From Chloroflexota bacterium (GTDB lineage: Bacteria; Chloroflexota; Dehalococcoidia; Plut-88900), in assembly GCA_022566235.1 (NCBI GenBank), contig JADFJI010000119.1:1-6873 (forward strand): a stretch of DNA of 6,873 nt. Direction: 5' to 3'. A program made the translations under genes and the position numbers. The notes under the pieces were generated by a model. That model was not told where the DNA came from and made no database searches. It was given only the letters and a program-made list of their open reading frames with translations. Shown in pieces: positions 1-4,924 of this stretch. Each line of letters opens with the position of its first letter. Position 1 is the stretch's first letter.

Positions 1-212
1 CTGGTCCAGGCTTGGGGGCGATCTGTATCGACCAGGCGCAGATACGTTTCATGCACGAGTGCCGTCGGCTGCAGCGTCTGCCCGGCCGGCTGTTGGGAGA
101 GCTTCTGCGCAGCCAACCGCCGCAGCTCTTCGTAGACAAGCGGTAGCAACTGCTCGCTGGCGTGTGGATCACCCTGTTCGATCTGAGAGAGGATCTGTGT
201 GACATCGGTCAT
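1..212 (-). CDS. ECF-type RNA polymerase sigma factor, N-terminal part (runs off the window)
   Basis: Reading leftward from an ATG at 212-210 gives 70 codons, open to the window edge. The protein starts MTDVTQILSQIEQGDPHASE and continues with QLLPLVYEELRRLAAQKL (residues 21-38) and QTLQPTALVHETYLRLVD (residues 45-62). This matches, from memory, the start of the ECF sigma-70 subgroup often named Sig-70_X6, common in Planctomycetes, Acidobacteria, Verrucomicrobia and Myxobacteria. The visible part is sigma region 2, which binds core polymerase and the -10 element; region 4 would lie outside the window. A GGA about seven bases before the ATG (GCTGGAATTCATG on the minus strand) is a fair ribosome binding site. 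In known genomes these factors often sit beside a serine/threonine kinase gene, which cannot be checked here. It is divergent from the gene starting at 235 with only 22 bp between start codons. Family call is confident; regulon unknown. Confidence 0.85.
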   Translation of the reverse strand, partial: MTDVTQILSQIEQGDPHASEQLLPLVYEELRRLAAQKLSQQPAGQTLQPTALVHETYLRLVDTDRPQAWT

Positions 213-234
213 GAATTCCAGCTTACCGCAGTGA

Positions 235-840
235 ATGAGGCAATTCCATCATCTACGAGATCGACTGGCTGAAGTTAGCATTCGGACAAGCCGGGCTGTG
301 TCGAAAATCGTTGCTTTTCTGGCTCAGTGGAATTCAATAAAGAACCCCATTGATTACGATGCTCTTATCGACCAGCTAAGCGTGTGTGAGCCGATTTGGA
401 GCAAATCTGTGGATATTACTATACTTGACGTGAGATATGATAATGGGGCGTGCAAGGCTATTGATGGCTTCTACCAGGCTATATTGGGAGTACGTGGTAT
501 TGGACCAACTAACGCTTCCAAAATTCTTCACATCCGCTTGCCAAAGCTGGTAGTCATGTGGGATGACAAGATTGCCAAACAATACAAACACATGGTCCGA
601 AGAAGCCCGCCAACGATAGTAGGAAGAGTCTATTACTCGTTCTTCGCGGGAACGTTTCAACCACTAATGCAAAAGGAACTTGATAAGGCATTGTCAAGAT
701 ACTGCTCGTCTACGGGGCAAACACAGGACGAGGTGCTAAGAAAGTTGCACAATCGTGGGAGAGGACGGACATTAGCTAAACTCATCGATGAGTTCAATTT
801 CATGCAAAAGGAGCGGCAACGAACGACCAGAGGCGGTTAA
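235..840 (+). CDS. AT-rich orphan protein with a helix-hairpin-helix-like motif
   Basis: A 201-aa protein I do not recognise at family level. Its clearest feature is FYQAILGVRGIGPTNASKIL (residues 79-98), which has the hydrophobic-G-x-G-hydrophobic-G pattern of a helix-hairpin-helix DNA-backbone-binding motif, followed by LPKLVVMWDDKIAKQY (102-117). This arrangement recalls DNA-glycosylase-like HhH folds and small proteins where a hairpin is followed by 'lxPxhDxxh'. No catalytic Lys/Asp pair can be assigned. The C-terminus is basic (KERQRTTRGG). An in-frame TGA lies directly before the ATG (232-234), so 235 is the earliest start; no Shine-Dalgarno is visible, and GTG at 298 is an alternative. 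Codon and base composition differ sharply from the genes to the right: 301-360 contains 23 G+C of 60, against 43 of 60 in 4501-4560. This suggests recent transfer. DNA binding is an inference. Confidence 0.6.
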   Translation: MRQFHHLRDRLAEVSIRTSRAVSKIVAFLAQWNSIKNPIDYDALIDQLSVCEPIWSKSVDITILDVRYDNGACKAIDGFYQAILGVRGIGPTNASKILHIRLPKLVVMWDDKIAKQYKHMVRRSPPTIVGRVYYSFFAGTFQPLMQKELDKALSRYCSSTGQTQDEVLRKLHNRGRGRTLAKLIDEFNFMQKERQRTTRGG

Positions 841-928
841 ACAGCAATTGTTCTGTTCCTGACCAATAGTATGATTGGCTCATCAAGGAGCGCAACAAAA
901 AACCGACCTAAGAATGTGAGTTGTTCTT

Positions 929-1270
929 ATGGACTGTATATTCTGCAAGATAGCCGGGGGGGAGATCCCCAGCGACATCCTCCACCAGGACGATAGGGTC
1001 ATCGTGATCCGGGACATCAATCCCCAGGCCCCAGTCCACCTGCTTATCATGCCCCGGGAGCACATAGCGTCGCTGCGGGACATCGACGATGCCAACGCCT
1101 CCCTCATGGGCCACATGGCCCTGGTGGCCAACCAGATGGCCGAGCGGGAAGGAGTGATGGAAAAGGGCTACCGCCTGGCAATCAACTGCGGCGACGAGGG
1201 GGGTCAGACGGTAGGGCATCTCCACGCCCATCTGCTGGGGGGCCGGCAGCTTTCGGGTCGGCTGGGCTAA
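929..1270 (+). CDS. HIT family protein (HinT-like nucleotide hydrolase)
   Basis: A 113-aa histidine-triad protein, the usual size for bacterial HinT-like enzymes. It begins MDCIFCKIAGGEIPS, the classic N-terminus with a Cys-x2-Cys pair (C3, C6) that binds zinc in some members. The triad motif HLHAHLLGG is at residues 97-105; H97, H99 and H101 are the triad, with H99 or its equivalent acting as nucleophile on the alpha-phosphate. The family hydrolyses AMP-lysine and other nucleoside phosphoramidates, or dinucleoside polyphosphates such as Ap4A; the exact substrate cannot be read from sequence. It is predicted cytosolic, with no signal peptide. The start is fixed by the conserved MDCIFC motif; the upstream Shine-Dalgarno is weak (GTGAG about 14 bases away). 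A YqeK-like HD hydrolase follows on the same strand after 147 bp, suggesting related roles, although the hairpins between them may separate the transcripts. Confidence 0.95.
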   Translation: MDCIFCKIAGGEIPSDILHQDDRVIVIRDINPQAPVHLLIMPREHIASLRDIDDANASLMGHMALVANQMAEREGVMEKGYRLAINCGDEGGQTVGHLHAHLLGGRQLSGRLG

Positions 1271-1276
1271 GGCTAA

Positions 1277-1314
1277 CTTCCCAACCACCCGCCCTCGAAA
1301 TGTTATTTGGGAGG
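1277..1314 (+). other. Inverted repeat downstream of the HIT gene
   Basis: CTTCCCAA (1277-1284) can pair with TTGGGAGG (1307-1314), giving an eight-pair stem with one G-U pair around a 22-base loop. It begins six bases after the HIT stop codon. There is no T-run after it, so it is not a textbook intrinsic terminator. The right arm contains GGGAGG, a good Shine-Dalgarno core, but no start codon lies at a proper distance behind it. Possible 3' end structure for the HIT mRNA; function is inferred. Confidence 0.35.
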
Positions 1315-1332
1315 ACACCCCCACACCCCAGG

Positions 1333-1370
1333 TCCCGACGCCGAGTCCCGAGTATCGGGACACGTCGGGA
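1333..1370. repeat. Nested palindrome, left copy of a dispersed element
   Basis: The core GTCCCGAGTATCGGGAC (1345-1361) is a perfect inverted repeat with 7-base arms and a 3-base loop. It is framed by a second perfect inverted repeat, TCCCGACG (1333-1340) and CGTCGGGA (1363-1370), giving a long two-part hairpin with a small asymmetric bulge. The reverse complement of the core, with one change, recurs at 6751-6767 in the other intergenic region of the window. This suggests a dispersed intergenic palindrome rather than a gene-specific site. It could also serve as a bidirectional transcription stop between the HIT and HD genes. It ends at a possible ATG (1370) of the HD gene, which argues against using that start. 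Confidence 0.7.
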
Positions 1371-1417
1371 TGGACTCCCTGATTAAGATGGCCCCGACTA
1401 AAAAGGTCAATCTGGGA

Positions 1418-2005
1418 ATGAGCTACGACATCTATGATTTAAGGGGCAAGATAAGCCACCTGCCAAAGGGGCTGCTGGAGCACATCGACAGGGTGGTCGA
1501 CATCTCCCTGGAGTTGGCCCAGCGATTTGACATCGACCCGGAGAAGGCCCGGGTCTCAGCCCTGCTCCACGATGTCGCCCGTGTCACCAGGGGCCCGGAG
1601 CTTCTGAAACTGGCGAAAGAATTCGGCTTGCCGGTTACCCTCCTAGAGGAGAGGCTCCCGATATTCATCCACGGGCCCGTGGGCGCGGAGATGGTGCGCC
1701 GTGACATGGGGGTTCGAGACGGGGAGATACTGGAGGCCATCAGGTATCACACCATCGGGCGTGGGGGCATGGGGCCCGTGGCCCGGGTCCTCTATCTGGC
1801 CGATAAGCTGGACCCCGCCAAGGATGCCCGCTACCCTTTCAATCCCGAGGTCCGGGGCCTGGCCCGAAATGACCTGGCAACGGCCATCCTGGCATTCATC
1901 GACGGAGATATCGCCTCCAACCTCGCCAGGGGCCGCCTCGTTCACCCTTCAACCATCGAGTTCAGGAACCAGCTTCTGACCGAGATGAAAGCGAGTTGTC
2001 CATAG
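1418..2005 (+). CDS. HD-domain hydrolase, YqeK-like (symmetrical Ap4A hydrolase family)
   Basis: A 195-aa protein with the HD metal-site residues in order: H22 (EHIDRV), H51-D52 (ALLHDVAR), H85 (FIHGPVGAEM), H111 (IRYHTIGRGGMG) and D129 (YLADKLDP). The AIRYHTIGR...YLADK block is the signature of the YqeK group, whose members cleave Ap4A symmetrically to two ADP using a bound metal pair. Length and predicted cytosolic location fit. ATG 1418 was chosen because family members begin just before the helix equivalent to LRGKISHLPKGLLEHI. In-frame ATGs at 1388 and 1370 and TTG at 1307 are possible, but the last two fall in or before the palindrome and none has a convincing Shine-Dalgarno at the right distance. 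It lies downstream of the HIT gene and is convergent with msrB across 11 bp. In other genomes yqeK often sits near nadD and rsfS, which are not seen here, so the substrate remains an inference. Confidence 0.85.
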   Translation: MSYDIYDLRGKISHLPKGLLEHIDRVVDISLELAQRFDIDPEKARVSALLHDVARVTRGPELLKLAKEFGLPVTLLEERLPIFIHGPVGAEMVRRDMGVRDGEILEAIRYHTIGRGGMGPVARVLYLADKLDPAKDARYPFNPEVRGLARNDLATAILAFIDGDIASNLARGRLVHPSTIEFRNQLLTEMKASCP

Positions 2006-2016
2006 GGGATCAGGCA

Positions 2017-2454
2017 TTATTCAGCCTTAACGAAGCGCAGGGAGGCGGAGTTGAGACAGTAGCGCATTCCTGTGGGGGCTGGGCCGTCGGGAAAGAGGTG
2101 GCCCAAATGGGCATCGCAGCTAACGCACGCCACCTCGGTTCTGGCCATTCCGTAGCTATTATCGGTCTCTGTCCTGACTAGGCCAGAATCAATGGGTTCC
2201 CAGAAGCTGGGCCAACCTGTGCCGGAGTCGTATTTAGTGCCAGAGGAGAAAAGCGCAGCATCACAACAGATGCACCTGTAGATGCCGCTGTCTTTGCTAT
2301 CCCAGGACTCGCCGCTAAAGGGCGGCTCCGTGCCCTTCTCCCGGGTCACGTGATATTGCTCCGGGGTCAGCCGTTTACTATATTCTTCGTCCTTCATACG
2401 TCCTCCAACCTCGATCCGTCCGTCGTCTAGCATGCCCAGATAGACCTCCCTCAT
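2017..2454 (-). CDS. msrB: Peptide-methionine (R)-S-oxide reductase MsrB
   Basis: A 145-aa protein with the full MsrB fold signature. Residues 29-50 hold LTPEQYHVTREKGTEPPFSG. The zinc site is two CxxC pairs (C61/C64 and C110/C113). SGTGWPSFWEPI spans residues 77-88 and the catalytic cysteine is C133 in RYCLNSASLRF. The C61-to-C133 spacing of 72 matches E. coli MsrB (C45 to C117). It reduces methionine-R-sulfoxide in proteins using thioredoxin. The position before GWPSF, where many MsrBs have a resolving Cys, is Thr79, so it probably uses a different recycling route. Two starts are well supported: ATG 2454 with AGGAG seven bases upstream, and ATG 2397 (MKDEEYSKRL) with GGAGG four bases upstream; the family core begins at the second. 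No signal peptide is seen, so it is predicted cytosolic. A TATATT hexamer at 2507-2502 on its strand could be its -10 box. Confidence 0.95.
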   Translation of the reverse strand: MREVYLGMLDDGRIEVGGRMKDEEYSKRLTPEQYHVTREKGTEPPFSGESWDSKDSGIYRCICCDAALFSSGTKYDSGTGWPSFWEPIDSGLVRTETDNSYGMARTEVACVSCDAHLGHLFPDGPAPTGMRYCLNSASLRFVKAE

Positions 2455-2496
2455 GTTACCACTCCTAGCGAGCGTTCAATTAGTGACAGTCCTTTA

Positions 2497-2525
2497 TTGA
2501 CAATATAGAACGTACATTCTACTAT
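2497..2525 (+). promoter_or_regulatory. Sigma70-type promoter for the packaging block
   Basis: A perfect -35 hexamer TTGACA (2497-2502) and a TACTAT -10 hexamer (2520-2525, four of six consensus positions) are separated by exactly 17 bases. It points right, toward the small gene at 2704, and predicts a start near 2532 and a leader of about 170 bases. No other promoter of similar quality was noticed ahead of the six-gene block. The location between divergent msrB and the block fits a true regulatory region. Confidence 0.6.
2506..2521. promoter_or_regulatory. Operator-like 16-bp dyad inside the promoter spacer
   Basis: TAGAACGTACATTCTA has seven of eight base pairs symmetric and fills the space between the -35 and -10 hexamers, where a bound repressor would block polymerase. 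The core GAAC-N4-ATTC is one base away from the GAAC-N4-GTTC pattern known for Gram-positive-type LexA boxes, so SOS control is a reasonable guess. Control by a phage-type repressor is equally possible. It also overlaps a candidate msrB -10 box, so it could control both directions. The dyad is seen directly; the regulator is inferred. Confidence 0.55.
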
Positions 2526-2690
2526 CTGATACCTCGAAGGATTGCTCAACCCGAAGGCATGCATCACAGGAGCCGTACCCGATATGCCGAGAATTCATCA
2601 ACTCCTCAACCCATCCCCCTCATGCTGTTCAAGCTCGTCCCCGATCAACCTCGTACACCGCCTCCGACCTTGAGCATACACCTTTCTAAT

Positions 2691-2698
2691 TAGGAGGA
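2691..2698 (+). promoter_or_regulatory. Strong Shine-Dalgarno for the 59-aa gene
   Basis: TAGGAGGA sits five to six bases before ATG 2704. This near-consensus site is the main reason for accepting the short gene that follows as real. The first three bases also form the stop codon of a 44-codon open frame in the leader (2559-2693). Confidence 0.7.
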
Positions 2699-2703
2699 AA
2701 CAG

Positions 2704-2883
2704 ATGTCGCTATTTAGGCAGGCCGTAGAGAGGGAGGAATGGGAATTGGCAGCCCTGTGTCTTCTTCTCGGCACCCTTGAGGCGGCCTCCAAGCTGCCCC
2801 AAAATGCGGTGGTCGGGCTGGTCAAGACCCTTGGGGTGAAAGTGCCCGCCAAGGGAAGGAGCAAGAGTGGTAGCAGAGGCTGA
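2704..2883 (+). CDS. Small unknown protein, first gene of the packaging block
   Basis: A 59-aa frame, MSLFRQAVEREEWELAALCL at its start, preceded by a near-consensus Shine-Dalgarno (TAGGAGGA). Residues 6-30 look like one amphipathic helix with a hydrophobic run (LAALCLLLGTLEAA, 15-28). The last ten residues are basic and Gly/Ser rich (KGRSKSGSRG). Its stop overlaps the start of the next gene by 17 bp, as in a translationally coupled phage operon. No family recognised. By position it could be an accessory or small terminase-type protein, but nothing in its sequence shows that. Confidence rests on the ribosome site, the overlap and the GC-rich codon style shared with the block. Confidence 0.7.
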   Translation: MSLFRQAVEREEWELAALCLLLGTLEAASKLPQNAVVGLVKTLGVKVPAKGRSKSGSRG

Positions 2884-3232
2884 CAGGCAAGGGCCGGCCA
2901 CCAATGAGAAGGAGAAGGGCCGGAGGTACACCAGCCGCAGCTTCTACGCCTCTGCCATCAGCGAGGCGGAGCAGTTCCGGCTTCCCGAAGCCCTGGAGAT
3001 CGAGGGGCTGGACCAGGAGATCGCCCTGTTAAGGGTCCGGCTGAACCGGCTCGCCTCCGAGGAGCCGGACAACACGACCCTGCTGTTCAGGGGCATCGAG
3101 CTTCTGGTGAAGGCAGTGGCAGCCAGATACCGGCTCTCCAGAAAATCAACGGAGGACCTGAGCGAGGCGATCGAGGGAGTGCTGAAAGGCGTCGGAGGAG
3201 CCCTTGGGCTGGAGGGGTTCAGTGAGAACTAA
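2867..3232 (+). CDS. Helical protein of unknown function in the packaging block
   Basis: A 121-aa protein starting at GTG 2867 with GGAAGGAG six bases upstream. The first 25 residues are charged and polar. EIEGLDQEIALLRVRLNRLA (44-63) is a coiled-coil-like helix. LFRGIELLVKAVAARYRLS (73-91) is a second helix. The C-terminus has a glycine-rich stretch (KGVGGALGLEG, 107-117). I recall similar small proteins ('GLDEEIALLRVRL ... YRLS') near terminase genes in Chloroflexota genomes, but cannot name a family or confirm it here. It overlaps the gene before it by 17 bp and the gene after it by 11 bp, so coupled translation is likely. One possibility by position is a small terminase subunit, which is usually helical and precedes the large subunit, but no DNA-binding HTH is evident. 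Confidence 0.8.
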   Translation: MVAEADRQGPATNEKEKGRRYTSRSFYASAISEAEQFRLPEALEIEGLDQEIALLRVRLNRLASEEPDNTTLLFRGIELLVKAVAARYRLSRKSTEDLSEAIEGVLKGVGGALGLEGFSEN

Positions 3233-3452
3233 AGGCCTCAGAAAGGTCATAGGCAGGTTTGGACGGAGCAAACGAGGAAGAGAAGCCCAGGCAGTGAGCT
3301 TCCTGCCCGAATCGACCTTCGACGCCATGCTGGACCTGCGCCTCAAAGAGCTGCATCGCCAGATAGGCGAGGTCAAGGGCAGGATCAACGGTCTGTTTTT
3401 CTTCGTACTGGGGGCCGCCATTCTCCAGGTCGGGCTTGGGGCCCTCTCTTAA
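3222..3452 (+). CDS. Small coiled-coil protein with C-terminal membrane helix (XhlA-like layout)
   Basis: A 76-aa protein starting at GTG 3222 with GGAGG six bases upstream. Its order is a very basic N-terminus (residues 2-20, many K/R), a helical coil with heptad-like spacing (FDAMLDLRLKELHRQIGEVK, 33-52), then one hydrophobic helix INGLFFFVLGAAILQVGLGA (56-75) reaching almost to the end. This tail-anchored layout resembles XhlA/haemolysin-type phage proteins that work with holins, but those normally sit in late lysis modules rather than before the terminase. It overlaps the upstream stop codon by 11 bp and ends six bases before the terminase ATG. A role in lysis is only a guess; it may instead tether part of the packaging machinery to the membrane. 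The in-frame TTG at 3204 is a less likely start. Confidence 0.75.
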   Translation: MRTKGLRKVIGRFGRSKRGREAQAVSFLPESTFDAMLDLRLKELHRQIGEVKGRINGLFFFVLGAAILQVGLGALS

Positions 3453-3458
3453 ATCCAC

Positions 3459-4850
3459 ATGCCCATCAGGCACCGACTAAGGCCTTACCAGGCAGAAATA
3501 GGCAGGGCAGTCCTGGCCAGCGTCTTGAACAAGAGCGGTTACACCTTCTCGGTGATGATATCGAGGCAGGGGGGCAAAAATGAGCTTTCGGCCCAGCTTG
3601 AGGTGTTGCTCCTGACCATGTTCATGAACATCGGCGGGAATGCGGTAAAGGCATCGCCCACCTTCAAACCCCAGACCATCAACAGCATCCTCCGGCTCAA
3701 AGAGAGGCTTGACGATGCGGGCTACGGGGGCGTGTGGGCCTCGGAGATGGGCTACGCGGTGCGGCTGGGCAAGGCCAGGCAGATATTTTTCAGCGCCGAT
3801 TCCTCCAGTCACGTGGTCGGGGCTACGGCCCACATCTTGCTGGAGCTGGACGAAAGCCAGGACATCCCCAAGGAGAAGTACGACAAGGAGTTCAGGCCCA
3901 TGGGCGCGGCCACTAACGTCACGACGGTCCACTACGGCACCGCATGGGACGACTCCACCCTCCTGGAGGAGATCAAACAGACTGGGCTGGAGTTGGAGCG
4001 GAAGGATGGGGTCCGAAGGCACTTCGAGTACGACTGGCAAGTGGTGGCCAGATACAACCCCGACTACCTGCGGTACGTGGAGGGGGAGCGCGAGAGGCTG
4101 GGAGAAGACCATCCACTTTTCCAGTCCCAGTACTGTCTCCTGCCCCTGAGTGGGGGTGGAGGGTTCCTGGGCCCCTCTCAGAGGGCCCAGCTTCAGGGTG
4201 ATCACCATCGCAGAAGCTCTCCTCGGGACAAAGGGGTCTACGTTGCGGGAATCGACCTGGCCGGCGAGGCCGAAGAGGGCCGGGACGCCCACCTCAGGGC
4301 CATAAAGCCGCGCCAGGACTCGACGGTGGTGACCATCGGGGAGCTGGAACGTCCCGGGCCCGAGGCCATTGCCAACGAGCCGGTGATCAGGATAGTGGAG
4401 CACTACTGGTGGACCGGTCAGCCCCACCCCACCATCTATGCCCGGCTGGTGGACCTATTGAAGAACGTCTGGCACTGCAGACGAGTGATTGTGGACGCCA
4501 CGGGGGTAGGGGCCGGAGTAGCCGGCTTTCTGGAGAAGGCCCTGGGCCCGGCAGTGGTCACGCCCTTCCTTTTCACCGCCGCCAGCAAGTCCAAGCTGGG
4601 GTTCGATCTCCTGGCAGCGGTGAACTCGGGCCGGCTGAAGATGTACCAGGGAGACGGCTCACCCGAGTTTCAGGAATTCTGGCTGGAGGTGAACAGGGCC
4701 AGGAGCTTCTACCGACCCAACCAAACCATAAATTTCTACGTGGACCCGAGTCAGGGACACGACGACTTCGTTATGAGCCTGGCCCTGCTGGTACAGGGGT
4801 CGGATTACATGCCTCGGAGGGCCTCGGGGCGGCTAAGAAAGGGGTACTGA
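3459..4850 (+). CDS. Phage terminase large subunit (ATPase and nuclease)
   Basis: A 463-aa protein with both terminase domains. The N-terminal ATPase has LRPYQAEI (7-14), a Walker A-like SRQGGKNE (35-42), a Walker B ILLELDESQDI (126-136) and the coupling motif HYGTAWDD (158-165). The C-terminal RNase H-like nuclease has acidic residues D266 (VAGIDLAGE), D346 (RVIVDATGVGAG) and D435/D436 (GHDDFVMSLAL), so the metal site looks intact. The enzyme cuts concatemeric DNA and drives it through the portal into a capsid. Length is normal for the family and no frameshift is seen. ATG 3459 has no clear Shine-Dalgarno but is six bases after the previous stop, so it is probably read by re-initiation; LRPYQ marks the usual family start. 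A Ser/Gly linker (SGGGG, 231-235) and a basic patch (250-258) separate the two domains. The portal gene of the same block lies further downstream. Confidence 0.95.
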   Translation: MPIRHRLRPYQAEIGRAVLASVLNKSGYTFSVMISRQGGKNELSAQLEVLLLTMFMNIGGNAVKASPTFKPQTINSILRLKERLDDAGYGGVWASEMGYAVRLGKARQIFFSADSSSHVVGATAHILLELDESQDIPKEKYDKEFRPMGAATNVTTVHYGTAWDDSTLLEEIKQTGLELERKDGVRRHFEYDWQVVARYNPDYLRYVEGERERLGEDHPLFQSQYCLLPLSGGGGFLGPSQRAQLQGDHHRRSSPRDKGVYVAGIDLAGEAEEGRDAHLRAIKPRQDSTVVTIGELERPGPEAIANEPVIRIVEHYWWTGQPHPTIYARLVDLLKNVWHCRRVIVDATGVGAGVAGFLEKALGPAVVTPFLFTAASKSKLGFDLLAAVNSGRLKMYQGDGSPEFQEFWLEVNRARSFYRPNQTINFYVDPSQGHDDFVMSLALLVQGSDYMPRRASGRLRKGY

Positions 4851-4866
4851 TGACTGGGATGGAGTA

Positions 4867-4890
4867 GCCCCAGCCCTCGGGAGTAGGGGC
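4867..4890 (+). other. Small nested inverted repeat between terminase and HTH genes
   Basis: GCCCC (4867-4871) and GGGGC (4886-4890) enclose a second short CCC/GGG pair (4874-4876 and 4879-4881). This is the only sizeable gap (74 bp) inside the block. No T-run follows, so it is at most an mRNA processing or attenuation structure. GC-rich sequence makes chance pairing likely. Confidence 0.25.
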
Positions 4891-4924
4891 AGCGAAGAGA
4901 GATTTGCCGGCAGATAGGTTTGCT

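Noticed and set aside
840..857. AACAG...CTGTT dyad after the orphan gene as a terminator
   Set aside because: Only a 5-bp stem, AT-rich, with no T-run after it; too weak to call.
908..1363. Minus-strand open frame over the HIT gene
   Set aside because: The plus strand encodes a textbook HIT protein; the antisense translation is low-information and runs through the palindrome.
2502..2530. Full divergent promoter for msrB
   Set aside because: A TATATT -10 hexamer is present on the minus strand, but no -35 hexamer resembling TTGACA lies 16-18 bases upstream, so only the -10 is mentioned.
2455..2703. Prophage attachment site or direct repeats bounding the packaging block
   Set aside because: I compared this region by eye with 6693-6807 and found no shared direct repeat and no tRNA end; an alignment would be needed to exclude a short one.
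3477..4427. Long minus-strand open frame opposite the terminase gene (about 316 codons)
   Set aside because: It lies wholly inside the terminase gene, whose motifs are unmistakable. High-GC codon bias commonly opens the antisense frame, and its translation has no recognisable motif.
4850..4867. Five-codon mini-frame overlapping the terminase stop (ATG inside TGATG)
   Set aside because: Too short to support as a gene, with no Shine-Dalgarno at a useful distance; likely chance.
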